Position numbers and translations under genes: made by a program. The notes beneath the pieces were generated by a model. It was not told the DNA's origin. It did not search any database and was given only the letters and a program-made list of their open reading frames with translations. Positions 1 through 6,339 of a stretch of 8,437 nt of DNA are shown in pieces (position 1 is the first letter of the stretch; the number at the start of each line of letters is the position of its first letter). This DNA is from an uncultured Mycoplasmatota bacterium (GTDB taxonomy: Bacteria > Bacillota_I > Bacilli_A > RF39 > UBA660), in NCBI GenBank assembly GCA_900551525.1, contig URWD01000038.1, positions 1-8,437 of the forward strand. The letters run 5' to 3'.

Positions 1-32
1 GCTATACAAGTAACTACTTGTATAGCTTTTTT
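1..32 (+). terminator. Rho-independent terminator hairpin ahead of hisS, possibly a leader attenuator
   Basis: A perfect 11-bp stem (1-11 with 16-26) encloses a 4-nt loop and is followed at once by six T residues (27-32), the form of an intrinsic terminator. It ends only 33 nt before the hisS start. It may terminate an unseen upstream gene. It may instead be the terminator half of a regulatory leader; T-box leaders in front of aminoacyl-tRNA synthetase genes are common in Firmicutes. The diagnostic T-box sequence would lie left of the window and cannot be seen. A poor promoter candidate (TTGTAT at 18-23, TATTAT at 40-45, 16-nt spacer) overlaps the hairpin, so an independent hisS start is not excluded. 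Confidence 0.85.
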
Positions 33-65
33 AAATAATTATTATAAGGAAGGATTGAGGAAAAT

Positions 66-1361
66 ATGAAAATTCAAAATGTAAAAGGTGGTTATGATTT
101 TTTACCTAAAGAACAAAAAATTAGAAATTATATTAATGAAGTACTTAAAGAAACTTTTATGGAATATGGTTATGGTTCTATTGAAACTCCGATTTTATGC
201 TACTTAGATATGCTCGTAGATAAATATGATGAAAATAATGATTTACTTAAGGAAATCTATAAGTTAAGTGACCAAGGAGGAAGAGAACTTGGACTTAGAT
301 ATGACTTAACTGTACCATTTGCTAAGTTTATTGCTCTAAATAAGAACAATATATCAATGCCATTTAAAAGATATGAAATAGCTAAAGTATTTAGAGATGG
401 CCCAGTTAAAGTTGGTAGAGATAGAGAATTTACACAATGTGATGCAGATGTTGTAGGTATCGAAGGCCAATTTATTGAAGCAGAACTTTTAAGTTTATAT
501 ATTAATGCTTTCAAAAAGTTAGGTATTGATATTATAATTAAATATAATAATAGAAATTTAATGCGTGGTCTTATAAAAGAAACTGGTGTTAGTGAAGAAC
601 AAATAAGTAAAGTAATAACGATACTTGATAAAATGAATAAGATAACTGAAGCAGAACTTAGAACATATTTAATTGAAATAGCTATAGAAAATGAACAAAT
701 CGATAAACTTCTTATGTTATTTAAAATGGATATTGATAAAATAAAGGATATGTTAAAAGATAGTACAAATGAAGAACTTACTTTAGGAATTAAAGAAATT
801 GATACATTAAAGGGATATCTTGAAAAATTAGGCTATAGTGAAATTTGTAAAGTTGATTTAACACTTGCTCGTGGTCAAGATTATTACACTGGTAATGTTT
901 TTGAAGTGTATGATAAGTCAGGATATTTAACAAGTTCTATCGGTGGCGGCGGTAGATACGATAAAATGGTTACTGAATATATTAATGATGGTGAAGTTTA
1001 TCCAGCCGTTGGTATTAGTTTCGGTTTAACATCAATTTATGAAATACTTAAAACAAGAGATGATTTTAAAAATACATCAGATATTAAGTTTTATATAATT
1101 CCAATGGGTGTTGACATGGAAGCTTTATCTTTAGCAAATACCCTAAGAAGTTATGGATATAATGTTGATGTAGAAATGAAAGGTAGAAAACTTAAGAAAA
1201 GTTTAGACTTTGCTAATAGAGAAAATATTCCATATGTAATAATTGTTGGTGAAGATGAAGTTAAAAGTGGTAAAGTAACTGTTAAGGATATGATAAATCA
1301 AAATAATTTTGAAATTGATTTAAAAAATCCTGAAAAAGTTAAAGAAATTGTGAAGTTGTAG
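66..1361 (+). CDS. hisS: Histidyl-tRNA synthetase
   Basis: Cytosolic class II aminoacyl-tRNA synthetase that charges tRNA-His with histidine using ATP. The 431 residues are full length for the family. Visible landmarks are the motif 1 region near residues 8-40 (GGYDFLP), a substrate-pocket strand RYDLTVPFAKF at 78-88, motif 2 at about 101-131 (FRDGPVKVGRDREFTQCD), the histidine-specific segment LARGQDYYTG at 267-276, motif 3 at 292-321 (GGGGRYD, then PAVGISFGL), and a C-terminal anticodon-binding domain from about 341. The wording of motif 2 (GRxREFxQCDxDxVG) is closer to the archaeal/eukaryotic-like HisRS style than to the E. coli style. The ATG at 66 is supported by AAGGAAGGA (46-54) and TGAGG (56-60). 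The stop is TAG, the only TAG stop among the genes here, and it sits in the apex of the terminator hairpin. It appears to be transcribed alone from a promoter upstream of, or overlapping, the window edge. Confidence 0.97.
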   Translation: MKIQNVKGGYDFLPKEQKIRNYINEVLKETFMEYGYGSIETPILCYLDMLVDKYDENNDLLKEIYKLSDQGGRELGLRYDLTVPFAKFIALNKNNISMPFKRYEIAKVFRDGPVKVGRDREFTQCDADVVGIEGQFIEAELLSLYINAFKKLGIDIIIKYNNRNLMRGLIKETGVSEEQISKVITILDKMNKITEAELRTYLIEIAIENEQIDKLLMLFKMDIDKIKDMLKDSTNEELTLGIKEIDTLKGYLEKLGYSEICKVDLTLARGQDYYTGNVFEVYDKSGYLTSSIGGGGRYDKMVTEYINDGEVYPAVGISFGLTSIYEILKTRDDFKNTSDIKFYIIPMGVDMEALSLANTLRSYGYNVDVEMKGRKLKKSLDFANRENIPYVIIVGEDEVKSGKVTVKDMINQNNFEIDLKNPEKVKEIVKL

Positions 1362-1380
1362 TAATACATCTTCTTTTTTT
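1352..1380 (+). terminator. hisS terminator overlapping the stop codon
   Basis: Bases 1352-1360 pair with 1365-1373 (nine positions, one T-T mismatch) around a GTAA loop of the GNRA type. Seven T residues follow (1374-1380). The hisS stop codon (1359-1361) lies at the top of the stem. The T tract runs directly into the promoter region of the next gene, so hisS is probably insulated from it. Confidence 0.75.
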
Positions 1381-1390
1381 GTCAAAAATT

Positions 1391-1399
1391 TGTTACAAT
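1391..1399 (+). promoter_or_regulatory. Extended -10 promoter for the dCMP deaminase-sortase-aldolase unit
   Basis: TGTTACAAT reads as an extended -10 element (TG, one base, then TACAAT with 5 of 6 consensus bases). The -35 region at a 17-nt spacing is only TTCTTT (1371-1376), a weak match, which fits a promoter that relies on the TG extension. TTGTCA at 1379-1384 is a better -35 box but has no good -10 at proper spacing. Transcription would start near 1406, leaving a leader of about 16 nt that carries the AAGGATGTG ribosome site (1408-1416). Confidence 0.6.
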
Positions 1400-1421
1400 A
1401 GATACATAAGGATGTGAAAAT

Positions 1422-1928
1422 ATGGATATTAAGAAACAAAGAACAGATTATTTATCATGGGATGAATATTTTATGGGAATTGCTAAGTTATCAGCCTTAA
1501 GAAGTAAAGACCCATCAACACAAGTTGGGGCTTGTATTGTAAGTGATGATAATAGAATATTGTCAATTGGTTATAATGGTGCTCCGAATGGATTTCATGA
1601 TGATTGCTTTCCTTGGGATAGAGAAGGTGCTCCGCTTGAAACTAAATACTTATACGTTTGTCATGCAGAACTTAATGCAATACTAAATTTTCGCGGCAAT
1701 AAAAGAGATTTAGAAAATTCTAAAATATATGTAGCACTTTTCCCATGTAATGAATGCGCTAAGGCAATTATACAAAGTGGAATAAAAGAAGTAGTATATC
1801 TAAGTGATAAATATCATGACGAAGTTAACTTCATTGCATCAAGAAAATTATTTGATGAATGTGGAGTTACTTATCGCAAGTTAGATACTAAAATTGGTCA
1901 TAAAATAGAAATCGAACTAGACAAATAA
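1422..1928 (+). CDS. comEB: Deoxycytidylate (dCMP) deaminase, ComEB type
   Basis: Cytosolic zinc enzyme that deaminates dCMP to dUMP, feeding thymidylate synthesis. The 168 residues show the cytidine/deoxycytidylate deaminase zinc site: H81 and catalytic E83 in CHAELNAI, and C109 and C112 in PCNEC. The GYNGAPNG segment at 50-57 and KDPSTQVGA at 29-37 are typical of dCMP deaminases rather than cytidine or tRNA adenosine deaminases. The start is set by AAGGA at 1408-1412. It is the first gene of a probable operon: sortase B starts 13 nt after its stop with no promoter between. In Bacillus subtilis the homologue sits in the competence locus comE, but no competence gene is visible here, so the symbol reflects homology and not a role in DNA uptake. 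Confidence 0.93.
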   Translation: MDIKKQRTDYLSWDEYFMGIAKLSALRSKDPSTQVGACIVSDDNRILSIGYNGAPNGFHDDCFPWDREGAPLETKYLYVCHAELNAILNFRGNKRDLENSKIYVALFPCNECAKAIIQSGIKEVVYLSDKYHDEVNFIASRKLFDECGVTYRKLDTKIGHKIEIELDK

Positions 1929-1941
1929 GGGTAAGAACACT

Positions 1942-2838
1942 ATGAAAAATCAGCCTATTAAAAATAATGATTTAAAAGAAAGAAAAGTAGTGTCAAAATC
2001 AAAAAAGAAAAAATTAGTTTTAAGAAAAGAGTTTATAGTATTATTTTTAATTCTTTTTACAATACTAGGTTTATATTCTAGTTATAATATAATTAGATGG
2101 GCAATTGATGCTGAAAATACCGAAAAACAAATTGAAGAAATTCATGAAACAGTAGAAATAAAAGAAATAACAGACTCAACAGCAACAGAAATAGTAAATC
2201 CACCAAAGGAAGAAGAAATAAAAGAAAACCCATACTGGGACTATATCAAAATGAATTTAATTAATGTAGACTTTACTAAATTAAAAGAACAAAATAGTGA
2301 TACAGTTGGATGGATACAAGTAAGTGGTACAAATATAAATTATCCTTTTGTACAAACAGATAATAATACTTATTACTTGAAGAAAGATTTTAATAAGAAA
2401 TATAATTCTGCTGGTTGGGTATTCATGGATTATCGAAATAATTTAGAAAATCTTAATCAAAATACTATTCTTTATGCTCATGGCAGAGTAGATGGTACGA
2501 TGTTTGGTTCTTTAAAAAATATTTTTGAGAGTAATTGGTATAACAACAAAAATAATCATGTTGTTAAGCTTTCAACAGAATATCAAAATACAATGTGGCA
2601 AGTATTTAGTGTTTATAGAATACCTGAAACAAGTGATTACTTAGAAATAAATTTTAATAATAATGAAAAGTATATGAATTTTTTAAATATGCTTCAAAAT
2701 AGAAGTGAATTAAAATTTGATGTAAGTTTAAATGAAGAAGATAAAATACTTACTTTATCAACATGTTATAAAGAAAATGATAGAGTAGTACTTCATGCAA
2801 AATTAATAAAAATGGAGGTAAGAAATGGAAATAATTGA
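1942..2838 (+). CDS. srtB: Class B sortase (membrane transpeptidase)
   Basis: Cysteine transpeptidase that cleaves a sorting signal of a secreted protein and joins it to the cell wall or to a pilin. The 298 residues begin with a very basic cytoplasmic stretch (KSKKKKLVLRK, 19-29) and one membrane helix (about 31-50), giving an extracytoplasmic catalytic domain. A charged linker (57-95) follows. The catalytic domain carries H180 in YAHGRVDGTMFGSL, C275 in TLSTC and R281 (ENDRVV), the sortase triad. The order GWIQVSGTNINYPFVQ then FMDYRNN is characteristic of class B. The ribosome site is weak (AAGGG, 1927-1931, overlapping the previous stop codon), so expression may depend on translational coupling. 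Its last 14 bases overlap the aldolase gene. No substrate with a visible sorting signal lies in the window; the truncated surface protein at 7589 is a candidate whose C-terminus is out of sight. Confidence 0.93.
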   Translation: MKNQPIKNNDLKERKVVSKSKKKKLVLRKEFIVLFLILFTILGLYSSYNIIRWAIDAENTEKQIEEIHETVEIKEITDSTATEIVNPPKEEEIKENPYWDYIKMNLINVDFTKLKEQNSDTVGWIQVSGTNINYPFVQTDNNTYYLKKDFNKKYNSAGWVFMDYRNNLENLNQNTILYAHGRVDGTMFGSLKNIFESNWYNNKNNHVVKLSTEYQNTMWQVFSVYRIPETSDYLEINFNNNEKYMNFLNMLQNRSELKFDVSLNEEDKILTLSTCYKENDRVVLHAKLIKMEVRNGNN

Positions 2839-3703
2839 TGAATTAAGAAATAAGAAAGGATTTATAGCAGCTTTAGACCAAAGTGGTGGAAGTAGTAAAA
2901 GAACACTTGCAAATTATGGTATTGGAGAAGAATTAATTACAAGTGATGAAGTTATGTTTGACTACATCCATAAGATGCGTTCAAGAGTTATTACAAATGA
3001 GGCTTTTAATGATAGAATTCTCGGAGTAATACTTTTTGAAAACACAATGGAAAGAGATATTGATGGTATAAATACTGTTAAATATTTAGAAAATAAAGGT
3101 ATTCCAAGTTTTCTAAAAATTGATGTAGGTCTTGAAGATGAAGATGGTGGTATGCAAGTGCTTAAAGAAATACCAAATCTTGAAAAAAGACTTGAAAAAG
3201 CTAAAAGTTATGGTATAGTGGGAACTAAAATGCGTTCAGTTATTAAAGAATATAATGAATATGGTATAAAAAAGGTAATTGAACAACAATTTAGTTTAGC
3301 TAAAATAATAATAGCACATGGACTTATTCCTATTATTGAACCAGAAGTTGATATTCATGCTCAAAATAAAAAACAAATTGAAACATTTATGAGAAGTGAT
3401 ATACTTAGAAATTTGGATAAAACTAAAAAAGAAGATTATTTAATGTTTAAATTTACTCTTCCAGAAGTTCCAAATTATTATAATGATTTACTTCGCCATA
3501 AAAATGTTTTGAGAATAGTAGCTTTATCTGGTGGTTATGAAAGAGACTTAGCCTGCGAAAAATTAAAACAAAATAAAAAAATGATTGCCTCATTTTCAAG
3601 AGCTTTGCTTGAAGGCTTAAATGTAAATATGTCTGATGAAGAGTTTACAAAAAAATTAGATAATACAATTAAAGAAATATATGATGCATCTGTTAAAAAG
3701 TAA
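2825..3703 (+). CDS. fda: Fructose-bisphosphate aldolase, class I (Staphylococcus type)
   Basis: Glycolytic and gluconeogenic enzyme that cleaves fructose 1,6-bisphosphate to dihydroxyacetone phosphate and glyceraldehyde 3-phosphate by a Schiff base, without a metal. The 292 residues match the short bacterial class I type known from Staphylococcus. Visible elements are AALDQSGGSSKRTL (15-28), the GTKMRSVI strand with K135, IEPEVDI (171-177), the MFKFTLP strand whose K209 is the expected Schiff-base lysine, and the phosphate-binding ALSGGYER (233-240). The start at 2825 has a strong GGAGG site (2814-2818, 6-nt spacing) lying inside the sortase gene, and the two genes overlap by 14 bases. It is the last gene of its transcript, followed by a strong terminator. 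Pairing a glycolytic enzyme with a sortase is odd functionally. Confidence 0.95.
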   Translation: MEIIDELRNKKGFIAALDQSGGSSKRTLANYGIGEELITSDEVMFDYIHKMRSRVITNEAFNDRILGVILFENTMERDIDGINTVKYLENKGIPSFLKIDVGLEDEDGGMQVLKEIPNLEKRLEKAKSYGIVGTKMRSVIKEYNEYGIKKVIEQQFSLAKIIIAHGLIPIIEPEVDIHAQNKKQIETFMRSDILRNLDKTKKEDYLMFKFTLPEVPNYYNDLLRHKNVLRIVALSGGYERDLACEKLKQNKKMIASFSRALLEGLNVNMSDEEFTKKLDNTIKEIYDASVKK

Positions 3704-3717
3704 ATGATAAAAATAAT

Positions 3718-3752
3718 AACCAACTTTACACAAATTTTGTAAAGTTGGTTTT
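3718..3752 (+). terminator. Terminator of the deaminase-sortase-aldolase operon
   Basis: A perfect 13-bp stem (3718-3730 with 3738-3750) encloses a 7-nt loop (3731-3737). A run of four T residues starts at 3749, overlapping the stem base. It begins 14 nt after the aldolase stop codon. Confidence 0.88.
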
Positions 3753-3760
3753 ATTAATGG

Positions 3761-3788
3761 TTAAAAAAACAAGAAAATGTGTTATTAT
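3761..3788 (+). promoter_or_regulatory. Extended -10 promoter of the MscS-type channel gene
   Basis: TGTTATTAT (3780-3788) is an extended -10 element (TG, T, TATTAT with 5 of 6 consensus bases). A partial -35, TTAAAA (3761-3766, 4 of 6), lies 16 nt upstream. The expected transcript starts near 3795, about 23 nt before the ATG. Confidence 0.6.
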
Positions 3789-3817
3789 AGTAGTCCTTAT
3801 ATAAAGGAGGGAATATA

Positions 3818-4687
3818 ATGAATAATGTTATAAATGATTTAAAGGGGGTAACTGGTATAAATAACGAATATTTTATATTGGTTATAATATCAATAATAAT
3901 TATATTATGTCTTAAAGTAATAAGTAAAATTATATGTAAAATGTATGCTTTAAATAGACATACAAGTAGAAATATATTCAAGTTTAATCAATCACTTAAT
4001 GTAATAACTAACATAATTATATTTCTAAGTATATTTTTGCTTTGGGAAGGCCATTTAAAAAATGTTGTTACAATAATATCCTTTATATCTGCAGGTGCTA
4101 CGATAGCTTTAAGGGAAGTCATTCTTAATTTAATAGCAGGACTTTATATTAAAGTATCAAAGCCATTTGTAGTAGAAGATAGAATAGAGATAAATAATAT
4201 AAAAGGGGATGTTGTTTTAATAAGTAGTATGAGTTTTAAAGTATTAGAACTTGGAGATAGACTTAATGGGGAACAAAGTAGTGGTATTATTGTAAATATA
4301 CCTAATTCTAAAATATTTAGTGAAGCTTTAAAAAATTATACAACAGCATTTAAATATATTTGGTCAGAAATGATTGTAAATATTGATTTTGAAGCTGACA
4401 TAGATAAAAATAAGAAAAAACTATATGAAATAGTTAATAAAAATGAAGTTATTAAATCTATACCTAAGAAAATGGATAGAGCAATAGATGAAGCATGTGG
4501 AACATATAGAATTTACTATAATAATTTAAAACCAATTATATATACAGAATATAAAGATGACCATATAGAGCTAACAATTAGATTTTTAGTACATCCTAAA
4601 AAAGAAAGAAATGTTATAAATGACTTATGGATTAATATTATTAAAGAAGCTCAGAAAGGTAATATAAATCTGTATATAAAGAAATAA
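3818..4687 (+). CDS. Small-conductance mechanosensitive channel, MscS family
   Basis: Membrane channel that opens under membrane tension to release solutes during hypo-osmotic shock. The 289 residues equal the size of E. coli MscS. Three hydrophobic segments are visible at about 18-40, 60-77 and 82-110. The third is the pore-lining type (FISAGATIALREVILNLIAG). It is followed by the family's beta domain: KPFVVEDRIEINNIKG at 115-130, corresponding to the usual rPf.vGD.I...G.V pattern, then IVNIPNSKIF at 158-167 (the iPN signature) and a conserved-style N173. The C-terminal domain (about 180-289) is mixed alpha/beta and lysine-rich. The start is fixed by an excellent AGGAGGG site (3805-3811). 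It has its own promoter and no convincing terminator, so some transcripts may continue into rpmG and efp. Confidence 0.92.
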   Translation: MNNVINDLKGVTGINNEYFILVIISIIIILCLKVISKIICKMYALNRHTSRNIFKFNQSLNVITNIIIFLSIFLLWEGHLKNVVTIISFISAGATIALREVILNLIAGLYIKVSKPFVVEDRIEINNIKGDVVLISSMSFKVLELGDRLNGEQSSGIIVNIPNSKIFSEALKNYTTAFKYIWSEMIVNIDFEADIDKNKKKLYEIVNKNEVIKSIPKKMDRAIDEACGTYRIYYNNLKPIIYTEYKDDHIELTIRFLVHPKKERNVINDLWINIIKEAQKGNINLYIKK

Positions 4688-4742
4688 ATAATTAAAAAGA
4701 TAGTGTTTTTTTAGTAAAAATGATAAAATTTATTTAAATTAG

Positions 4743-4770
4743 TTGAAAAATACTATATTTTTGGTATAAT
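4743..4770 (+). promoter_or_regulatory. Near-consensus extended -10 promoter for rpmG-efp
   Basis: TTGAAA (4743-4748, 5 of 6) and a perfect TATAAT (4765-4770) are separated by 16 nt, and the -10 is preceded by TGG (4762-4764), giving a full extended -10. This is the strongest promoter in the window, as expected for ribosomal protein and elongation factor genes. Confidence 0.85.
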
Positions 4771-4803
4771 TAAAAGAGATTATTTAAGTGAGGAGGAATA
4801 ATT

Positions 4804-4968
4804 ATGGCAAAAAAGGAAAATCGTAGTGAAGTAACTATGAGATGTTCTGTTTGTGGTTTTGAATTACGCCCAGTTAGTAAAAATAAAAAGAATACTCCAG
4901 ACCGTCTTGAATTAAATAGATACTGCCCAAAATGTAGAAAGACAGTAACTGCTAAAGAAAAAAAATAA
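4804..4968 (+). CDS. rpmG: 50S ribosomal protein L33, zinc-binding form
   Basis: Small protein of the large ribosomal subunit, 54 residues. It keeps both CxxC pairs of the zinc ribbon (C14/C17 in RCSVCG and C41/C44 in YCPKCRK) and the L33 signature KNTPDRLELNRYCP (29-42). It is therefore a zinc-dependent version and not a cysteine-free zinc-starvation paralogue. The N-terminus is a few residues longer than in common L33 proteins. AGGAGG (4791-4796) lies 7 nt before the ATG. The efp start follows 18 nt after the stop with no promoter between, so the two are probably co-transcribed. I read this gene directly because it is short. Confidence 0.95.
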   Translation: MAKKENRSEVTMRCSVCGFELRPVSKNKKNTPDRLELNRYCPKCRKTVTAKEKK

Positions 4969-4986
4969 TAGAAAAGAGGATTAAAT

Positions 4987-5547
4987 ATGGACATTAATAT
5001 TAATGATATCAAAAATGGTATGACAATTATCATGGATGGTAATTTATATACTATAGTTGAATTTCAACATGTAAAACCTGGAAAAGGACCTGCTTTTGTA
5101 AGAATTAAAAGAAGAAATTTAAGAACTGGAGCAGTTACAGAAGATACATTTAATACCAATATTAAAATAACTAAAGCTCATATTGAAAAAGTTAAAGCTG
5201 GTTATTTATATGCCATGGGAGATACTTATGTATTCATGAATAATGATACTTATGAACAAATAGAACTTCCCGCATCAGTTTTAGGGGACAATGTTAATTT
5301 CATTAAAGAAGGATTAGAAATCGATATTGATAATTATGATGGAGAAATAATTGGTATAACATTACCTGAAAAAGTTGAATACACAGTAGTAGAAACAGAA
5401 CCAGCAGTTAAAGGTAATACTGCAACAAATGCAAGTAAAGATGCTAAAATTGAAACTGGTTATATAGTTAAAGTTCCTTTATTTATAAATGAAGGGGAAA
5501 AGATTATAATTTCAACTAAGGATGGAAAATATTCTGGAAGAGCATAA
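4987..5547 (+). CDS. efp: Translation elongation factor P
   Basis: Soluble factor that binds between the ribosomal P and E sites and relieves stalling at consecutive prolines. The 186 residues are full length, with the three beta domains at about 1-64, 65-128 and 130-186. The tip loop of domain I reads HVKPGKGPAFVR, with K33 at the position that is post-translationally modified in many bacteria. In B. subtilis the equivalent lysine carries 5-aminopentanol, but no modification enzyme is visible here. The C-terminal signature is clear: KDAKIETGYIVKVPLF followed by INEGEKI. The start is set by GAGGA (4976-4980). It is downstream of rpmG in one unit, and its stop codon lies in the loop of the first terminator. 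Confidence 0.97.
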   Translation: MDININDIKNGMTIIMDGNLYTIVEFQHVKPGKGPAFVRIKRRNLRTGAVTEDTFNTNIKITKAHIEKVKAGYLYAMGDTYVFMNNDTYEQIELPASVLGDNVNFIKEGLEIDIDNYDGEIIGITLPEKVEYTVVETEPAVKGNTATNASKDAKIETGYIVKVPLFINEGEKIIISTKDGKYSGRA

Positions 5548-5559
5548 AGCTCTTTTTTT
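5538..5559 (+). terminator. First efp terminator, containing the stop codon in its loop
   Basis: AAGAGC (5538-5543) pairs with GCTCTT (5549-5554) around a 5-nt loop that holds the efp TAA (5545-5547). T residues continue to 5559 and resume at 5561-5565. The 6-bp stem is modest, and a second, stronger hairpin follows closely. Confidence 0.6.
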
Positions 5560-5566
5560 GTTTTTC

Positions 5567-5595
5567 AAAAAGGTGGGCCAGTGGCCCACCTTTTT
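5567..5595. terminator. Bidirectional GC-rich terminator between convergent genes
   Basis: A perfect palindrome of 14 bases per arm (5567-5580 and 5582-5595) is centred on G5581. It has a GC-rich core (GGTGGGCC) and outer A5/T5 runs, so it can terminate transcription on both strands. It lies between efp (plus) and the nuclease remnant (minus). In reality the innermost pairs open to form the loop. Confidence 0.88.
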
Positions 5596-5601
5596 AAAAT
5601 A

Positions 5602-6321
5602 TCAAGCAAACTCATAAGTAATTGGTATTAATTTTTCACTTTTTACATATTCTGCGACAAACTTATCTTGCTTTTTACTAATAATAATACCTATAGTTGG
5701 GTTGTTTATATTGCTTTTCTTATAACTATCAATTAAGTTCATATAAAATTCTACTTGAGCTTTATCTTCCTTCTTTAGTTCTCTAAGTTTTAATTCCATC
5801 ACAACATAGCAATTAAATTCTAAATTAAAAAGGAGCATATCTATATAATAATTTTTGTTGTTAACAGTTATTTTATATTGATTTCCAACCCATGCTAAAT
5901 TATCTCCAAGTTGCTTAAATACAGTGTTTAACTGGGCATATATTAGTTTTTCTAAATCACTTTCTGTTTTAACTTTATTGTCCGCAAGTTCAAGAATAAT
6001 TGGATTTTTATAATTATCAGTTACAGCATTAGGTAAAGCGGGTAAGATAATATCAACTTTGTCTGGTTTATTTAATAGTCTTTCATACGAGTTATTTTTA
6101 ATTTCATTAGTTAGTTCTCTTTTTGATAAATTATTTTTAATACATAAGTTAATATAATAATTTCTCTTATTTTTATCTTTGATTGGTAGTATTTTGCAAA
6201 TATTTGTCCAACTTAATTGTTGCCCCAGCGGGGCAATAATTGGAAAAGCAAGATAAAATTGGCGAAATCTTGATAGGTTCGTATAATTATCCCCCTTACA
6301 TAATCCTTGCTTATACTTCCC
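5602..6321 (-). pseudogene. Truncated DUF1016/YhcG-type PDDEXK nuclease, no start codon
   Basis: The minus frame is open from 6321 to the TGA at 5604-5602 (239 codons) and reads as one continuous homologue of the DUF1016/YhcG family. In order it gives LSRFRQFYLAFP, QLSWTNI, RNYYINLCIKNNLSKREL, TESDLEKLI, YYIDMLLF, VVMELKL and NPTIGIIISKKQDKFVAEY. The nuclease core looks intact: Asp in YYID (5841-5839), then Glu and Lys of ELK (5796-5794 and 5790-5788), then AQVEFY. Full-length members are roughly 330-360 residues, so about 100 N-terminal residues are missing. The frame begins after a TAA (6324-6322) and has no ATG, GTG or TTG until GTG/ATG codons deep in the nuclease domain (first ATG at 5838). 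The conserved LSWSHY motif reads LSWTNI, suggesting relaxed constraint. The family occurs with restriction and mobile-element functions, but the role is not settled. A shortened C-terminal domain made from the ATG at 5838 cannot be excluded, but it would lack the catalytic Asp. Confidence 0.85.
6216..6240. repeat. GC-rich inverted repeat inside the nuclease remnant
   Basis: Bases 6216-6226 pair with 6230-6240 (11 positions including one G-T pair) around a 3-nt loop. The core is TTGCCCC/GGGGCAA, which stands out in very AT-rich surroundings. It lies in the coding frame and gives the residues APLGQQ. No T tract follows on either strand, so it is not a typical terminator. Confidence 0.6.
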
Positions 6322-6339
6322 TTAAAACTATATAAAAAT

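Noticed and set aside
257..514. Minus-strand open frame within hisS
   Set aside because: It lies fully antisense to strongly conserved HisRS motifs, with no recognisable product. It is a shadow of the real gene.
3535..3981. Minus-strand open frames over the aldolase 3' end and the start of the channel gene
   Set aside because: They are antisense to well-supported genes, are composed of hydrophobic residues that mirror AT-rich codons, and cover a terminator and a promoter of the plus strand.
4688..4742. Terminator after the MscS-type gene
   Set aside because: Only A/T pairings such as AAAAA with TTTTT can be formed, with no GC pairs in the stem. No convincing intrinsic terminator is visible, so read-through into rpmG is possible.
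4770..5033. Minus-strand open frame across rpmG
   Set aside because: rpmG on the plus strand has a perfect L33 sequence, a ribosome site and a promoter. The antisense frame has none of these.
5602..5838. A separate 78-residue minus-strand protein starting at the ATG at 5838
   Set aside because: The same frame continues upstream without a stop to 6321 and matches the same nuclease family throughout. The ATG is an internal methionine directly after the catalytic Asp and has no good ribosome site, so this is the tail of a truncated gene.
6280..6297. Non-canonical ACG start for the nuclease remnant behind an AAGGGGG ribosome-site-like sequence
   Set aside because: AAGGGGG (6297-6291) is well spaced from ACG (6282-6280), but the codon encodes the threonine that fits the family's conserved S/T-N-L segment. 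It is more likely ordinary coding sequence than a start.
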